A DNA stretch of 64,000 nt, from the NCBI GenBank assembly GCA_021229015.1, contig CM037781.1, positions 63,513,139 through 63,577,138 of the forward strand. The letters are read 5' to 3'. This DNA comes from Solen grandis. Lineage: Eukaryota > Mollusca > Bivalvia > Adapedonta > Solenidae. Positions within the stretch are counted from its first letter, which is position 1, and each line of letters begins with the position of its first letter. Of this stretch, positions 43,555-56,800 are shown one piece after another. A program made the translations under genes and the position numbers. Below the pieces are notes generated by a model. That model did no database searches. It was not told the DNA's origin and saw only the letters and a program-made list of their open reading frames with translations.

Positions 43555-44470
43555 TACAGTACATGTCCCCAAATAAAAAAGTATTTTCACCCAAATTTTG
43601 TGTTTAAAAGTATATGCTCTCAAAAATAAAAGTATTTTCCCCCATTCTGTGATAACAGTACATGCTCTCACAAAAAAATGTATTTTACCATTTGTGATAA
43701 CAGTTTCATGCCTCACAATTAAAAAGTATTTTCATCATTCTGTGATAACAGAAAATGATTTTTTCAATTTCGTGTTTTTTTCATCGTTCTGTAATTAGGT
43801 ACATTTTTTAAAGTCCTGCCGTTTCCCGGTTTTCAATTTCATGAAAATAACATACCCCCCGGATTTTAAAAATTTGTTTAATTTAAACATGTACTGTCAT
43901 CTTCCTGTGATAAACAAAAAAAAGTAAAGTTCTTTGTCTTTGATGAAAAAAAATGTTTTTAAAAAACAATTTTTAAAAGCATCTCCTGTGATAATAAATA
44001 CTTGTCCTAACCATCTTGTTCTGAAAACATCCTGTGATAAGAAAACCTGTTCTAAAAAAATACACGTTCTGACAAAAATCCTGTGATGAAAATACCCGTT
44101 TTTTTAAAAAACATGTACGTTATCATCTGTTCAAACAATTTCTTGTCTTTCAACTTCTCTAACAAGAAAATTCGTTTGAAAAACCCTGTAATGGGGCACC
44201 ACCTGTAATAATTTTAAAGTTCTAAAAAAAAACTTGTTCTGGAAAAACTTTCCCGTGATAAAATTAAACCCGTTCTACAAAAAAAAGTACTGTCACGGCA
44301 TGTTCAAACAATACTTGTTTTTGAAAACCCTTTGTGAAAAAAAAACCCGTTTTTTTAAAAATTTCAAGTAAGGGCATCATCCTTTGATTTAAAAAAAACC
44401 CCTGTTTATTCTAACAATACAGTTCCCGCAACATTCTGTGATAAAGGTTTTTTTTAATAACTATTTTAAA
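43555..44470. repeat. ~47-bp satellite array (CTGTGATAACA core)
   Basis: In the first part (43555-43800) TACATGCTCTCACAA, AAAGTATTTTCA and TTCTGTGATAACAG repeat at steps of 46-48 bp. From about 43890 a related unit with ATCCTGTGATAA and (A/C)TTGTTCTGA(A/C)A continues to about 44470. The two halves share CTGTGATAA and look like diverged subfamilies of one satellite. Confidence 0.8.
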
Positions 44471-44916
44471 TGGGGACCTCTTATTTCAATTAATTTGATG
44501 TGAAAAAAAAAAGTAATTGTGTATAATGTTTACGAGGGTAAAAAAAAAAAATTATCACTAGAGTATTGGACAGAGCAAAACCCCCAAGAAAAAAAAACAT
44601 TTTTTTCCCTAATATTGCTGGATCTTTAAAAAAAAAAAATTACTGTATAATATTATGTTGCTGAGATAAATTTAAACAAAAAAACCCCCTTTGGGGGGAA
44701 AATTGCTGAGCTAAACAAAACATTTTTTAAAAAAGTGATGAAAATGAACAAAAGGGAAAAAAAATTTTTGTTTTTCTTTAAAGGGGGAAATAAAAATTTT
44801 TTCAGACATACCTGTTCTTTTATTCAAGATCAACAGTATTTGCTTGTGTAAAAAATTCTTATTATAATAAAACATGTTGGGACTGTTTTTCTTATGTCTT
44901 TAAAAAGTTCAAGATT
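44471..44916. other. Low-accuracy AT-rich sequence, nothing recognised
   Basis: Short stretch between the satellite and the tandem-repeat-bearing element. Nothing recognised. Confidence 0.4.
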
Positions 44917-45700
44917 AAAACAAGGGGGGCCAAGATGACCCTGTATCGCTCACCTGGGAAATTTTGCTTTTTATTGCCTTTTACCAAAATGTTTATACTG
45001 AATCCCAAAAACCATACCGAAGAACAGCAAAATAATTTTTTTTTTCACGCACAAAGTTTACATGTTTGGGCCAAAAAAAGGTTTTAAACCCAAAACGTGG
45101 GGCCCAAATTTTTACCCCAAACCATGAGTTGAAAACTTGGGGTTTTTGGGGCCACAAAATAGGTTACATACAAATATCTAAACCCTTTATCTTGTTTGGG
45201 TTTTTTACAAGGTTTTCTTTTTTAAAAATGTTTCAAATTTATTTAAATCTATGTTTAAATCAAGTTTCCCCTTTGGGGTGGGGCCCAATTTTTAAAAACC
45301 CCGGGCCATTTTTTTGAACAAACTTTGGGGATGTCCCTAAGGGAATGTTACAAAAACAATTTTCTAAAATTCCCGGCCCTTGGGGGGTTTTGGAAGAAGA
45401 TTTTTTTAGATTGTTTCCCATTTATATGCCTTTTGTAAAATCAAAATGACCCTGGGGCGGGGGCCAAATTTTTACCCCCGGGCCCTGTTTGGGAAAAAAC
45501 ATGGTTTGATGTTCATTAGGGAATGTTTCACAGCAAATATCTAAAAACCGACCTTGTGGTTTCTTGAAGAAGATTGTTCTTGATTTTTTTTTTTTAAAAA
45601 AACCTTTGTAAATTTTAAGTTTACCCCTTTGGGGGGGGGCCAATTTTTACCCAGGGTATTTATTTGAATTGGAGAGATCCACTAGGGCAAATGCTTCACA
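44917..45700 (+). mobile_element. Tandem-repeat-bearing element, ~180-bp units
   Basis: It starts with a terminal module AAAACAAGGGGGGCCAAGAT followed by GACCCTGTATCGCTCACCTG. The block GGGGCCAA(A)TTTTTACC then recurs near 45100, 45281, 45461 and 45640, and (A)GGGAATGTT(A/T)CA recurs near 45340 and 45519. The period is about 180 bp. The terminal module is the counterpart of the end of the contig-1 element 9521-9985, so both belong to one family, here in opposite orientation. Resemblance to bivalve pearl/Helitron-like elements is from memory. Confidence 0.65.
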
Positions 45701-48700
45701 AAAAATTCTAAGGTTTCCCCCCTTCCCCTTTTCAAAAATTTTTCAAATTTTCTTTTTAAAATTACCCCACAAAAAGTTTAAAAATCCCCAAAAATTTTTT
45801 CAATTCTTGTGTTTTTTCCCAAAAGGGGATTTTAAAGTTTATTTTTTTAAAACCTTACTTTTTTGGAATCGGGTTTTTAAAAAATTTTTTAAACCAACCC
45901 GGGGATGCACCAAAAAACCCGGGCAAAAAGGGGTTTACAAAACCTTTACCTTTTTGGGGGAACGTTTGGTTGTTTTGGGAGCCCAAGAAAAAACCCGGAA
46001 AAAAAGGGAAAACAAAAAGGCAGGGGTTTTCCCTTTTTACCAACATTGAAAGTGATTGATTAGATTTATAAATATATGTTCGTAAATTTTTTTCACATAT
46101 GTAGCCTTTTTTAAAATAATTGCAGTCAAATAATATTTTTTTTTGTTTTTTCCCAAAAGTTCCCAAAAAAAAAAATTAAAGTGATGATTTCGGATAAAAT
46201 TTTACTTTGGGATAAATTACAGATACTAATCGGAAAAATAATCTGTAATTTTAGAAAATTTTTTATATTTTGCATAACTAGATTTTGTTCATATCTTTTT
46301 TTGCCAAAATTTTTTAATGGAAAAAATCTAAAATTAAATATAAAAAAATAAAATTTGGCAGCTTAAGGGTGAAAGCTTTATTTAAGGGCAGGAATATGTA
46401 AAATTTTTCATATTCAGACATGGAATACAAATTACATTTGCAGATTCAAATACCAACCCTTTTTTTAAAATTTTTCCCTTTCTAAAGATGCCAAAAATTT
46501 AATTTTGTATAATCATAAGTTTAATCTCAACAACCCCGACATGCTAATGATTTCTAACAAAGACATTTAAAATCTTTTTTACAGACTTTAAAATTTAAAA
46601 AAAATTACTTACAGTTATTGAAATTTTTTTTTTCTGGGTTTCTATATGAGAATATCACTCTAAATTTTCTCTCTCGCTTTATCTCCCCTCTCTTTTTATC
46701 TTCATCTTTCCTTTAGAAAAATAAGTTTGCAGGCACAAGAAACAAAGTCGTATTAAACACTTCATATTAAGTCTGCTTTCCCCAAAAAGGGACGAAAAAA
46801 TTTTAAAAAAATTTTCATTTGGTTGGAAACTGAGGGTTTTTAAACCGATTGTTTAAAAAAAAACGTGTACTGAAGCATGCTAATGTGCTTTATAATATGA
46901 CCCTGCCCCCGTTTGGATTTTTTTTTCTCTTTCGCAATAGATTTTTAAAGTTCCCCCACAACGGGCCCTTCCCTTTTTTGTACGTTTAAATTTTCCCTTT
47001 TAAAATTTTTTAAAAATATCAAATAAAATTCAATCTTCGGTGCTTCCCGTTCATTTAAATGTGTTTTAAAAGTTTGGAAAAAATAAGTAAGAAATTTTGC
47101 AACCCCCCCATTTCTCTAATGATGTTCAATTAATTTAAAACCCATATAAAAATGTATACGACAAAGTAAGGGGCGAGAAAAATTAAAAATGCATTTATGA
47201 AATTTTTAGAAAAAATTTTCCAAAAAAACAACAAGAGCAAAAAAGAAACCCATTTATGGCTTAGTCTTTCCCTTGGCCCCGATGTATAGCTTTTGCCTTT
47301 TTTTGATTAAAAAACCGGGGTTTACTTAGGGTATGACATGGCGGGACTTTATTATCAGTTTCAAAATTTTTTTGGGTTTATCAATTTTTTCATGTTTACC
47401 AAAAAAAGACTTTAAAATTTTTTTCAGAATGCGTTTTAGTTAAAATTACATTGCCTAATAAGAAAATTTAAAAAAATTTTTTTAAAAAATTTCTTTAAAA
47501 GGGTTTAAGTTGTTGTTTTCTTTTATTTAGAAACAGTAAATACTTTTTTTATTGTAAAAGGGAAAATTTTTTGTGTGGGGTATCCAATATTTAAATCGTA
47601 GAAGTTTTTATCAAACCCCCAAAGGGCATTTCAAAAATAAATTTAAAGATGTTCAAAAGAGAAAACTTTTTTTTCGACAGTAAGTTTTAAAATTTTTTCC
47701 AAACATGATCCCGTGGGTCTTGAAAAAAATCTTGACAGTTTTGTCTGCCTTTTTAAAAATCCTTTAAAATGCCCTTTTGCCTCATTAAAATTTTGAACAC
47801 CCCCTTAAAAAAACTGAAAAGGTTTTTTAAAAAAAACCTTTTAAATTTTTAATTTTAAGGCCCTTAAAAAAAACCCCAGGAAACACTGAAATTTTTCTTC
47901 AGAAAATTTGTTTTTTAAACATGCCCCCAAAAATATTTTGTTATATTTTTTTCTCGCGTACACAAAAATTTAAAATCCCATTTCTTGAGGGGCCATAATT
48001 TTTAAAGAAAGCGACTTTAATTTTTTTGCAAATTTTTATGTAACAATAGATTGTTACTCGTATGGGTAATGTCGGCGTCTTTATCAGCAATTTTCAACAA
48101 ATCAACTGTATTAATTTCAAATTAAAAAAATCTCCCCAAAAAATTTAAAAAAAATTGTGAAAAAAAGCGGAACATATTTTTTTCCCCGTCGTTCGTTTTT
48201 GATTTATAAAAAAAGGTGCAAAAAATAAAATATCGACTTGTTTCAAATAGTATCCTGTGTATTTATTTGTGGCCCTATTTTCCCTTCCCGCACAAAAACC
48301 CTTTTCAGAGAAAGCTGGGTTAGCTTTTGGTTAAAATTTTAATTATATATTCGACTCAAGAACGGATCCCGGAAAGGAAACGGGGTTCCCCTTTAGAGTA
48401 GTTGGGGGTTTGTTCCGTTTGTATTGGCACTTTGAATACATTTCCCGTTCTTGGTACTCTTTTGGGGTACATTACATTGCCAAAATGGATTGTTTATCCT
48501 GGGTTTTACATCTGCACCGGGAGGGCCAGGTAAAATTCAAAACCCATTTTACCCAAAACCCCACCGTTTTTAATAAAAAATTTTTTTTTTGACTTCATTG
48601 TTTTCAGTCCTGATGCAAATAAAAAATTTGCAAATGATTTGATTAAATCATATGGGGAGTGCAGTGGGTTTTTTTGGTGCATAGCAATGGTTATATTAGT

Positions 48701-49664
48701 GGGGTACGATAAAAAAATACAATGTCTTACATTTTTGAAAATAGATTAAGAGCCCCCTTTTTTTTTTATTTTTTTTTTCTTTTAGGAAAAAAAGTTTACC
48801 TCATGCATCGAGCTCTTTTTCGTATTACGTATTTCCCTCACAACAACAAAAAACTGCAATCACAGTTCCCGCTAAAGATGGATGCAAAATTTAAAATGTA
48901 TCCCTTTGGGGTGGTTTTGCTGAAATTGTCCACAACAATAGTATCAAATTTTTAAATTTTTTCATATTGATATTTCATTTAAAAATACTATCGTATTGTA
49001 AACCCAAAATTTTCCCGTTTTTTTATTTTTTTTAAAACCGTTTTTTTAATTTTTAAAAAGGGGGTTTTTACAGAAAAAACTTTTCAGGATATACATTTTC
49101 TTTCCCCCGGCGGGAATTTGCATGAAATTTAAAAACCCCCCTTTTAAATTTTTTTGAAAAAGGGAACTTTTTAAAAAAATAAAGATGAAAAAATTTTTTA
49201 AAAAAGAACTTTGGGTAACGTTTGCGGTGATCTTTTTTAAAAAAATTCGTTATTTTTTCCCATTTTGCACTTTTATTTTTTCCCCAAAACCTTTTTTTTG
49301 GGCTTTGTAAAAAAGGGAATTATGTTTTAAAAAAAGTTTTTCCAAAACTCCCCCTTTTTTCCCCCGCAGGGGTTTATTTTCCCCGTAAAATATATATATA
49401 TGTGTGTGTGTTTTTGACAAAAAGTTTTTTTTAAAGGTTGATATATTAGATAATTAAATTCCTTTTAAAAAATTTTTAATTGGTTTGTTGTTTTTCCGCA
49501 TTATGTTTTTTTGTATGAGGTAATTTACTTTTTAAAAAAAAATTTTATAAGACTACGCTAATTGTTTCATATAAAGTTTGCGCTATAAAAAGGGTTTAAT
49601 TTTGGGAAAATTTTTAATTTTAAAAAGGGAAAAAATTACAAAAAAAATTAATACAAGAAAAAAT
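45701..49664. other. Low-accuracy AT-rich sequence, nothing recognised
   Basis: The first few hundred bases may continue the 44917 element but cannot be aligned by eye. A (TA)n(TG)n run occurs at 49390-49411. The remainder holds no exon or repeat unit that I can identify. Confidence 0.4.
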
Positions 49665-49845
49665 CTTTTCCCCCGGGGGGCGAGGGGGTTTGGGGTTTTC
49701 CCCCGGGTTTTCGGGGGGTTTGGTTTTCGTCCCGGGGCCCCGACATTCCCAAAATCGTAAAAAAGTATGTTATGGGGTCGTTTCTCGGAAAAAAAGGGGA
49801 GTTGCAGGAGGGTGGGGCCCGGGGTAGGAAAATTTTTTCGGGGGT
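49665..49845 (+). mobile_element. SINE family 2, heavily damaged third copy
   Basis: GGCGAGGGGGTTTGGGGTTT stands where other copies have the A-box. TTTCGTCCCGGGGCCCCGAC stands for the B-box, and CCCAAAATCGTAAAAAAGTA with GTGGGGCCCGGGGTAGGAAA stand for the body. The order is preserved, but individual words are smeared. Confidence 0.55.
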
Positions 49846-50879
49846 TTTTTGATATCATGTCAAATTTTTACGACGTGAAACTGCAGGGGGGGGAGCATAT
49901 ATTTCTGGGGAGACATTTTCCCAAAAAAAGAGAAATATGTCGGTGGGACGAAAAACCCAAACCAAAAAAAGTTAAGAAAAGTTTTTGGGGGGATTTTTGG
50001 TTTGGGTAAAGTACGGGTTTAGGCCCAAAAACCCCGGGTTTAAATTTTTTTCCCTTTCCACCCAGCACCCCCCCCCTTTTGTCCCCCCGCCCGCTGCCCT
50101 TCCCCCAGTTCCCATTGAAAATTTTTACTACGTCCCTTTTTCACAAGTTTCCCGTTTTTTCCCGTCGGGAAAAATTTTTTTTAAATTTTTAAAAAATTTT
50201 TCGCAAAAATTGGGGAAAGGGGGTTTTTTAACCAAAAATTTTGGGTTTTAACGAAAAACTTAAAAAAAAAATTTATTCTAGGGAAATTTGGGGTTTTTTT
50301 AAAGGGGGAAAAAGGGTTTAATCTTTTTTAAAAAAAAGGGTTTCAAAAAAAAAGGTTTGAAAAAAAAAAAAAAAAAGAAACCCCCTTTTTTTTTGTTTTA
50401 AAAAAATTTGGTTTTTTTTCCCCTATGTCAAAATTTCCCCCCAATAAATTTTTTTTTGGAAAAATTTTTAGAATATGTATTTTAACCCCTTTTAATTTTA
50501 AGCCCCCCTGAGGAAATATATCATGGGGGAAAAAAAAAAAAAAAAAGGGGAAAATCAGTAGAAGGAAGGAGCCCCCCAAGAACGTCATGTTACAAAAAAG
50601 GCCTTGGTAAAGGGTTTGGGGGGATATTTGAAACCCCCCTTTTAAAAAAAACTTTTCCCCCATCAGATGGATGGTTTCCCAAAATCTAATTTGGGGACTT
50701 GAAAAAAAGTTTTATTTAAAATGATAATAGGTTCCCATAAAAGATTTTTTTTGTTTTTTTTTTTAAATTTTTTCACTACAAAAAATTTAAAGTCAAACAT
50801 TTCAATGTGTGCTCATATAAAAAGGGGTTTTTCCAAAAAAATTTTGGGGAATATGAGGGAAATTTTTTTAAAAAAGGGT
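49846..50879. other. Low-accuracy sequence, nothing recognised
   Basis: Homopolymer-dominated on both strands. No exon or repeat unit recognised. Confidence 0.4.
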
Positions 50880-52480
50880 TAAAAGGCCAAAATAACCCCA
50901 AATTTGTGCCCCTAAATTTTTTTATTAAATTATTTGCATTTTTTAATTTTTTGGGGGGTTTTTTTTTTAAAATTTTTTTCCCCCTTTTAAAATTTTGGAA
51001 AAGACTGAATTTTTGTCAACAGCATGGTTTTTAGGGGCCATAATTTCTTTAAAAAATTTTGGGGAAACCCCGGTCAGTCGCATATGGTTTTTTACTTGGA
51101 AAAAAGTTCCCCCAAAAAAATTTTTTTTGGGTTTAACCCCTTTGTTTTTTAAAAAAAACCCCGGGACAAAAAATATGAAATATGTAATGGGCCCAAAATT
51201 ACCCCGGGAAAGAACCCCGGGGAAAAAGAATTTGGGCCCAAAAAAGTAAAGGGGGCCGTAATTTTTAAAAAATTGGGGGGGAACCCAGGTCAGCCGACGA
51301 TATTTTTTTCCCCCCTTTGGTAAAAAAATTCCCCCTAAAGTTTGGGTTAAATTTAAGCCATTTTTTCCCTGAGAAAAAGTGGAAAAAGAATTTGCAATAT
51401 GTATTTTTTTGGAAAAAAAACAAGGGGCCCTTAACTTTTTTAAAAAATTTTTTGGGGAAGGGGTAGGGGTGGATATGCACCCTTTTCGGGGGAAAAAAGT
51501 TTCCCCCTTAAAGTTTAAAATTTAATTTAAAAAACCCTTAGTTTTTTAGAAATAGGGAAAAGAATCATGCAATATGTTTTATGGGCCCAAAAAGGGGAAA
51601 AGGGGCCCCTTTAAATCTTTTTAAAAAATTTTTGGGGAAACCCCAAAGGGAAAACCCCGATATTTCTTTATTTGGGAAAAATTTCCCCAAAAAAGTTTTG
51701 TTAAATTTAAAAACCATTATTTTCCCGAAAAATTTTCCCGGGGCAAGAATAATCCCAATTTACTTTTTGGCCCCCAAAAAACCCCGGGGCCCCTTTAAAT
51801 CTGTAAAAAAATTTGGGGAAACGGGGCATGCGGACAATATGCGCATTTCTTTTGGTAAAAAAATTTTCCATAAATTTTTTTGTTAAATTTTAAATTTATT
51901 TCCCTGAAAAAAAACCCCGGGAAAGAACTGAATATGTAAATGGGCCCCAAAAATAAAAGGGGGGCCCCTAATGTAAAAAAATTGGGGGGAAACCCGGTTT
52001 CACCCCCAAAGTTATGGGGGTTTTTTTTTTGGTGTTTAAAATTTCCCCTAAATTTTTTGTTAAATTTTAAGCCATTAGTTCCGGGGGAAATACCCCCGGG
52101 AAAAAAATTTTAAAGGCAATAAAAAATTTTGGCCCAAAAAAATTCCGGGCCCTTTAAAATTGTAAAAAAAATTGGGGGAAAAGGGGGCATGTGCGTTATG
52201 GCATCCCTTTGGTAAAAAAGCTTCCTTTAAAATTTTGTTGAATTAAAGCCTTTTATTTCCCTGAGAAAGAGCCCGGGGGGGGGGGGGGGGAAAAATGTTT
52301 TATGGGCCCGAAAAGTAAAAGGGCCAAAAAAACCGGGAAAAAAATTTTGGGGAAAGGGGGCAGGGTTTTTTTAAGCGCACCCCCTTCTTGGTAAAAAAAA
52401 TTTCCCCCTAAATTTTGGGTTAAATTCAACCCGGGGATTTCCCTGGGGGAAAATAGTCCGGCCCAAGGAAAGTTGGGGGA
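50880..52480 (+). repeat. ~180-bp tandem array, about eight units
   Basis: The block GGGGAAACCC(C/G)GGTCA and relatives recur near 51060, 51280, 51450, 51635, 51815, 51985, 52175 and 52350. Each is followed by a GATAT/CATATG-like word, TTGGTAAAAAA, TTCCCCCTAAA, GTTAAATTTAAGCCATTA, a GAGAAA-like word and GGGCCCAAAAAGTAAA. Steps are 170-220 bp. The array is clear in spite of heavy base errors. The unit is different from the one at 44917. Confidence 0.8.
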
Positions 52481-52944
52481 AACGAAAAGGGGGGGGGGGG
52501 AGGGGAAAACGGGGATATTTTTGGGTCATTTGGTGGGAAAAAAATTTTTTCAAAAAAGGGGGTTTAAAATGAGGGGTTGCAAAAGGGAATTGTTTTTTAA
52601 ATACCCAAAAAATCATTTTGTTTGATGAAAAGGTAATATCATACTGCTTTTAAGTACATGATGTAAAAAGAATGTGTAAAATTTAAAAATTTTTTTTTCC
52701 TTTTGAAAAAAAGGTTTAATTTTAATAAAACCCTTTTTCGAAAGAAAGTCCTTCCCTTTTCCCCGGGTTTAAAAGGGGCCCAAAAGCCCAAAAATATTTT
52801 TTTGTGGTCACAATGGCTCCCCTTTAAAAACAGTTACAGTTTTTGGAACATTTTTGCCCGGAAAAAAGGTTTTGGGGGCTTTTGGAAATTTTACAAAGAA
52901 TTTGTTTTAATCAAAAAATTTTAAAAATTTAAAGGGGGAATTTT

Positions 52945-52947
<3 letters not shown>

Positions 52948-52980
<33 letters not shown>
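52948..52980. repeat. Poly-C (33) joined to A-run
   Basis: Thirty-three C followed by AAAAA. It is the same C-run/A-run junction type as at 10468 and 11604 in the clean contig. Confidence 0.8.
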
Positions 52981-52982
<2 letters not shown>

Positions 52983-53729
52983 AAAGGCACATTTTATAAA
53001 AGAGGTTAGTTTTGCAATAAATTGATTAGGAAAGAAAAATTTTAAAAAAGGATTGTGTGCCCCAAATTTTTAAACCCCGGGCACTTTTGTTTCCCCCGCG
53101 GTTTGGGGGTTTTAAACGGTTTACCCCAAATATAAAAAAGTATAAAAAGTAGATTTTGAAGTCGGAACATTTCACATCACTGTTTTTGGGGACTGTTTTA
53201 AATCAGTAATCCTTTGTTTGTATTTACCTATTTTGACCAATATCTTATTTTTGGGAACTTTTAAAAAACTTTTAAAAATTTGTGTCCCAAACCCAATTTA
53301 AAAATTATGATACCCCCTCCGTTTTTTGTTTGAATTTTTTAAAAATTTAAAATGTTTTATACATAAATAAAGGTTTTTTGAAAAAATTAAAAAGTCCTAG
53401 ATTTTTTTACCATAATGAATCAATATCTAGGGGAAATATAAGAGTGTATATTTTATCCGTTTGGGACGATTGGGTTTTCTTTTAAAAAAAAAGGGAGTTT
53501 TTTTCTAAAATTTATCCGTATCAAATTTTGGGAAAACAAAATTTTAAAGATACTAATAAAATTTAGATAACGTAAATTTTGAATTTTAAAAAAGGGGAAA
53601 AAAAAACTTGAGGCAATTGTTTTTATAAAGTAAATCATAAATGATCAATCATGAAAGGTATAAAAAATTTTTTAAAGTGTTTAGTGAAGACTTAAAAGTT
53701 CCCCAAAACCCTTTGGGGGCATTTTTTCC

Positions 53730-53850
53730 CCTGCAGCCAGAAACACCCATGAGTACTTGCCCCGTGACTTTGTCACGGGTTTCCAAATTGCAGTTTACTC
53801 AGTTGCTTTTACAGAAGGTCCCCCGGTTCCCTTGGACATTCTGCAATTTA
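53730..53850 (+). CDS. Possible exon fragment, unknown protein
   Basis: The frame containing YLPRDFVTGFQIAVYSVAF and PLDILQFKFVYPN has balanced composition and fewer homopolymers than any neighbouring stretch of contig 2, and ACTTTGTCACGGG and similar words look unsmeared. It overlaps an alternative frame (53641-53931) that looks worse. I considered a HORMA-like strand pattern (aromatic-hydrophobic FKF) but the spacing does not fit, so I assign no family. Exon borders cannot be set in this contig. Confidence 0.2.
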
Positions 53851-56800
53851 AATTTGTATATCCAAATTTTTTATTTAAAAATTTTAATGATGTTTTGGGA
53901 ATGGCAAATGTTTCTAAAATTTTCATTGTAGTTGATTTTTGACAGACATGATGAGGTGTTAAACATTCGGCGCTACTCCCAAATTTAGTCTGTATGGATT
54001 TTAAAAAATTTAATAAAAAGTAGACAAACCTACGTGATGCAGGTAAGTTTTCAATGTTACCCCACGTAAATATCAACTGAAAATATTTACAATAAATCAA
54101 TGGAATTTATCAAAGGGGACATCTTTTTTGGGCGGGAAAAATTTTTTGAAAGGGAAAACCCCTTTTTTAAAAACCAAAAAAACGGGGACGCCCCTGCAGT
54201 CAGGTCGTTGAAATAGTGCAAAAATTTTAAAAATTGGTACGATATTTCTTTTTAAATATTTCTAAATGAACATTGTTTTTTGAAAAAATCGTGTTTAATT
54301 TTTGAAAATGCCTTTTTTGTTTGATGGCAAGGAAATTTATTATTTTTGATTTTGGGTCACAAAATGAATTTATGAAAATTTGCGGGACATTTACATTTAT
54401 ATTTTTGTAACAATATTTTTTTTTATTAAAATTTACATTTGTCATTTAGCTTAAATTTAAAAAAACCCCTTTATCAGTAAGATGTATGAGGTCATTTCAC
54501 TCAAAAAATGAAAAAATTTAAAAAAAACCCCCGACATGTTTTGCAAGAACATTTTTAAAAGAATTCACATAAAAAAAAGAACGTTTTTTTTTTTAATATT
54601 TATTGAACGATAAAAAAACATAAGTTGCAGGGAAAATAATTAAAAGTTTTTATAAATTTTTGACGAGGTAAGTAAATATGTTTTTGAAACATGTAAAAAT
54701 TTTTAAATTTTTTTTTAAAGGGGAAATCAAGCCCCCAAGGCACTGATAGACGGCGGTGGGTGGTCGTGGTGAGCGCAAGAGCGCTAGATTTAATAATAGG
54801 TTTATGCGCATTCATATCTTTTTAAAAAAAGGGGGATATGGGGCCCCGTTTCACCCCCCTTCCAATTTGAAGGGTGTGAAGGGGTTAAATGGCACTTTGG
54901 TAAAATTACAACACACCACAAAAAACAACACACACACACAGAAAAAATAACAGTTTTTAAAATTTTTTGTTTATAAATGTATCAATCATTTTTTTTAAAA
55001 ATAAAAAAATTATAAAGGGTGATGATAAAGATTTGAACAAAAAGTAAACTTGATTTTAATTTCTTCTTCATATTTTTATTGGCCGGGGAAGCGCGTGTTT
55101 GATCAATTTATTCAAAAAGTGTGGCATACAGCGCCCCCCAAATGCGGTAGGGGTAAAACGGTATCCCCTTGAAATATATCCTGTCTATAGTATAGTACAG
55201 GGTTTAAGAGACGTAGAAAGGGGATTGGCAGTTTAATTTTTTGGGCCCTATGGATTTTTTGAAGTCGCAAAATTTTCGGAAAAAATATTTAACGAGCCCG
55301 GGGCGAGATGGGAAAACCAAAAAATTTGGTGGGAAGTTCAAATGAGTTTTTTAAAATTAAATTTTTAGTATTGATATAAATTATATTTGTTTAGTAAAAT
55401 TTTTTTTTTTGATTACTTTTGAAAAAAACAAATTCAGTGGTTGATCGCCCAAACGGCAAGATGAAATTAAGGTAATCCATTTTACATGTTCAAAATTCAG
55501 TCAAAAGAACAAAAATACCATTCCGGAAAAAAAAGGGTTTTAATCCGCATTTTACACTGGGCTGTTAGTATCTCGAGTTTTTCGTTCTGCGTTAGTATAT
55601 CCCCCAATTATGATCTATCTTTTTCCCCCCCCCCCCCCCCTTTCCCCCTTTTTTTAAAAAAATTAAAAAAAAAAATTTAGTCTCTAATCGTGCATCCCCC
55701 TTTTCCCCCTTCATTTAAACGCACTTTAGCTTAAATCAGGGGTTTTTTTTTAAAAATTTTTTGGGAAAAATTTTCCCCCAAAAGCTCAAAAAATTGTCGG
55801 TCCCCGTGTAATGGGGGGGCGCGTTCTCGAGGCACGTTTTTGGGGGCGCTTTTTTTGGGAAAAGCTGCCAATCTTTTTTTTTAAGTCTTGACATAAAAAA
55901 TAAAAGATGAAGGAGTGTTTTAATTTGGAGTAAAAAATATAAAAAAAATAATTCTTCATGACTTTTCGTTGGTAATTTTTCCCCCTGTGAACATTTTGAC
56001 TTTTGGTGGTTTTTTTAAGGTGCAATGGAATTTCATTTCTTTTTAATTTTTTGGGGGGTTATGAAAAATATGATGATTTGGGAAAAATTAATTAAAAATT
56101 TTTATTAAAATTTAAAAAAAAAAAAACCCCCCTTTTTAAAAGGAAAAAATTTTTTTAGTAAAAAGTTTTTAAAGGAAAAAACCCCAAATTTTTTTCCCTG
56201 GCCCTGGGGGAATTTGGGGGGGCCCAAAGGGGTTTGTAAACGGGGGAACTTTTGGGGGGTTTGTTTTAAAAAATTTAAAGAAAAAAACTTTAAAAAAGCT
56301 TTTTTTTCCCAGAAAAAATTAGTATTATATTTTTTTTTTTAAAAAGCAATAATGATATAATAAATTTAATTTTGTGTTGGGAAAAATTTTTGCGTGTTTT
56401 ATCGAGGAAAATTTGGCTTTGGGGGCCCCAAACCCTATATGAATATATCACTAATAATCTCTTTTTTAAAAATCCCCAAATTTTAAATTTGTTTTTTTGT
56501 TTTAAAATTTAAATTTTTTTTAATAAAAAAAAGAAAAGGTTTTTTTAAAATAGTTTAGGGGGTTTTTTTAAAAAGGTTTTTTTTTTTTTTGAAAAAAAAA
56601 TTTTCCCCTTGCTCCGAAAACTTTTCCCTTGCCCCCTTTTAAAAAAAAATTCCCCAAAATTTAAAAATTCAAATTAATTCGCATGAAATTTTTATAAAAT
56701 TTAAAAAGTTTATATAAAAATTAAAAAAGTTTTGATTTTTAAAAAAATATTTTAAAGGGGTTTTTTATTTTTATTTGAAAAAAAATTTTTTATTGTCGGT

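Noticed and set aside
36110..44470. CRISPR-like arrays
   Set aside because: Units are contiguous satellites without unique spacers, in a eukaryotic context.
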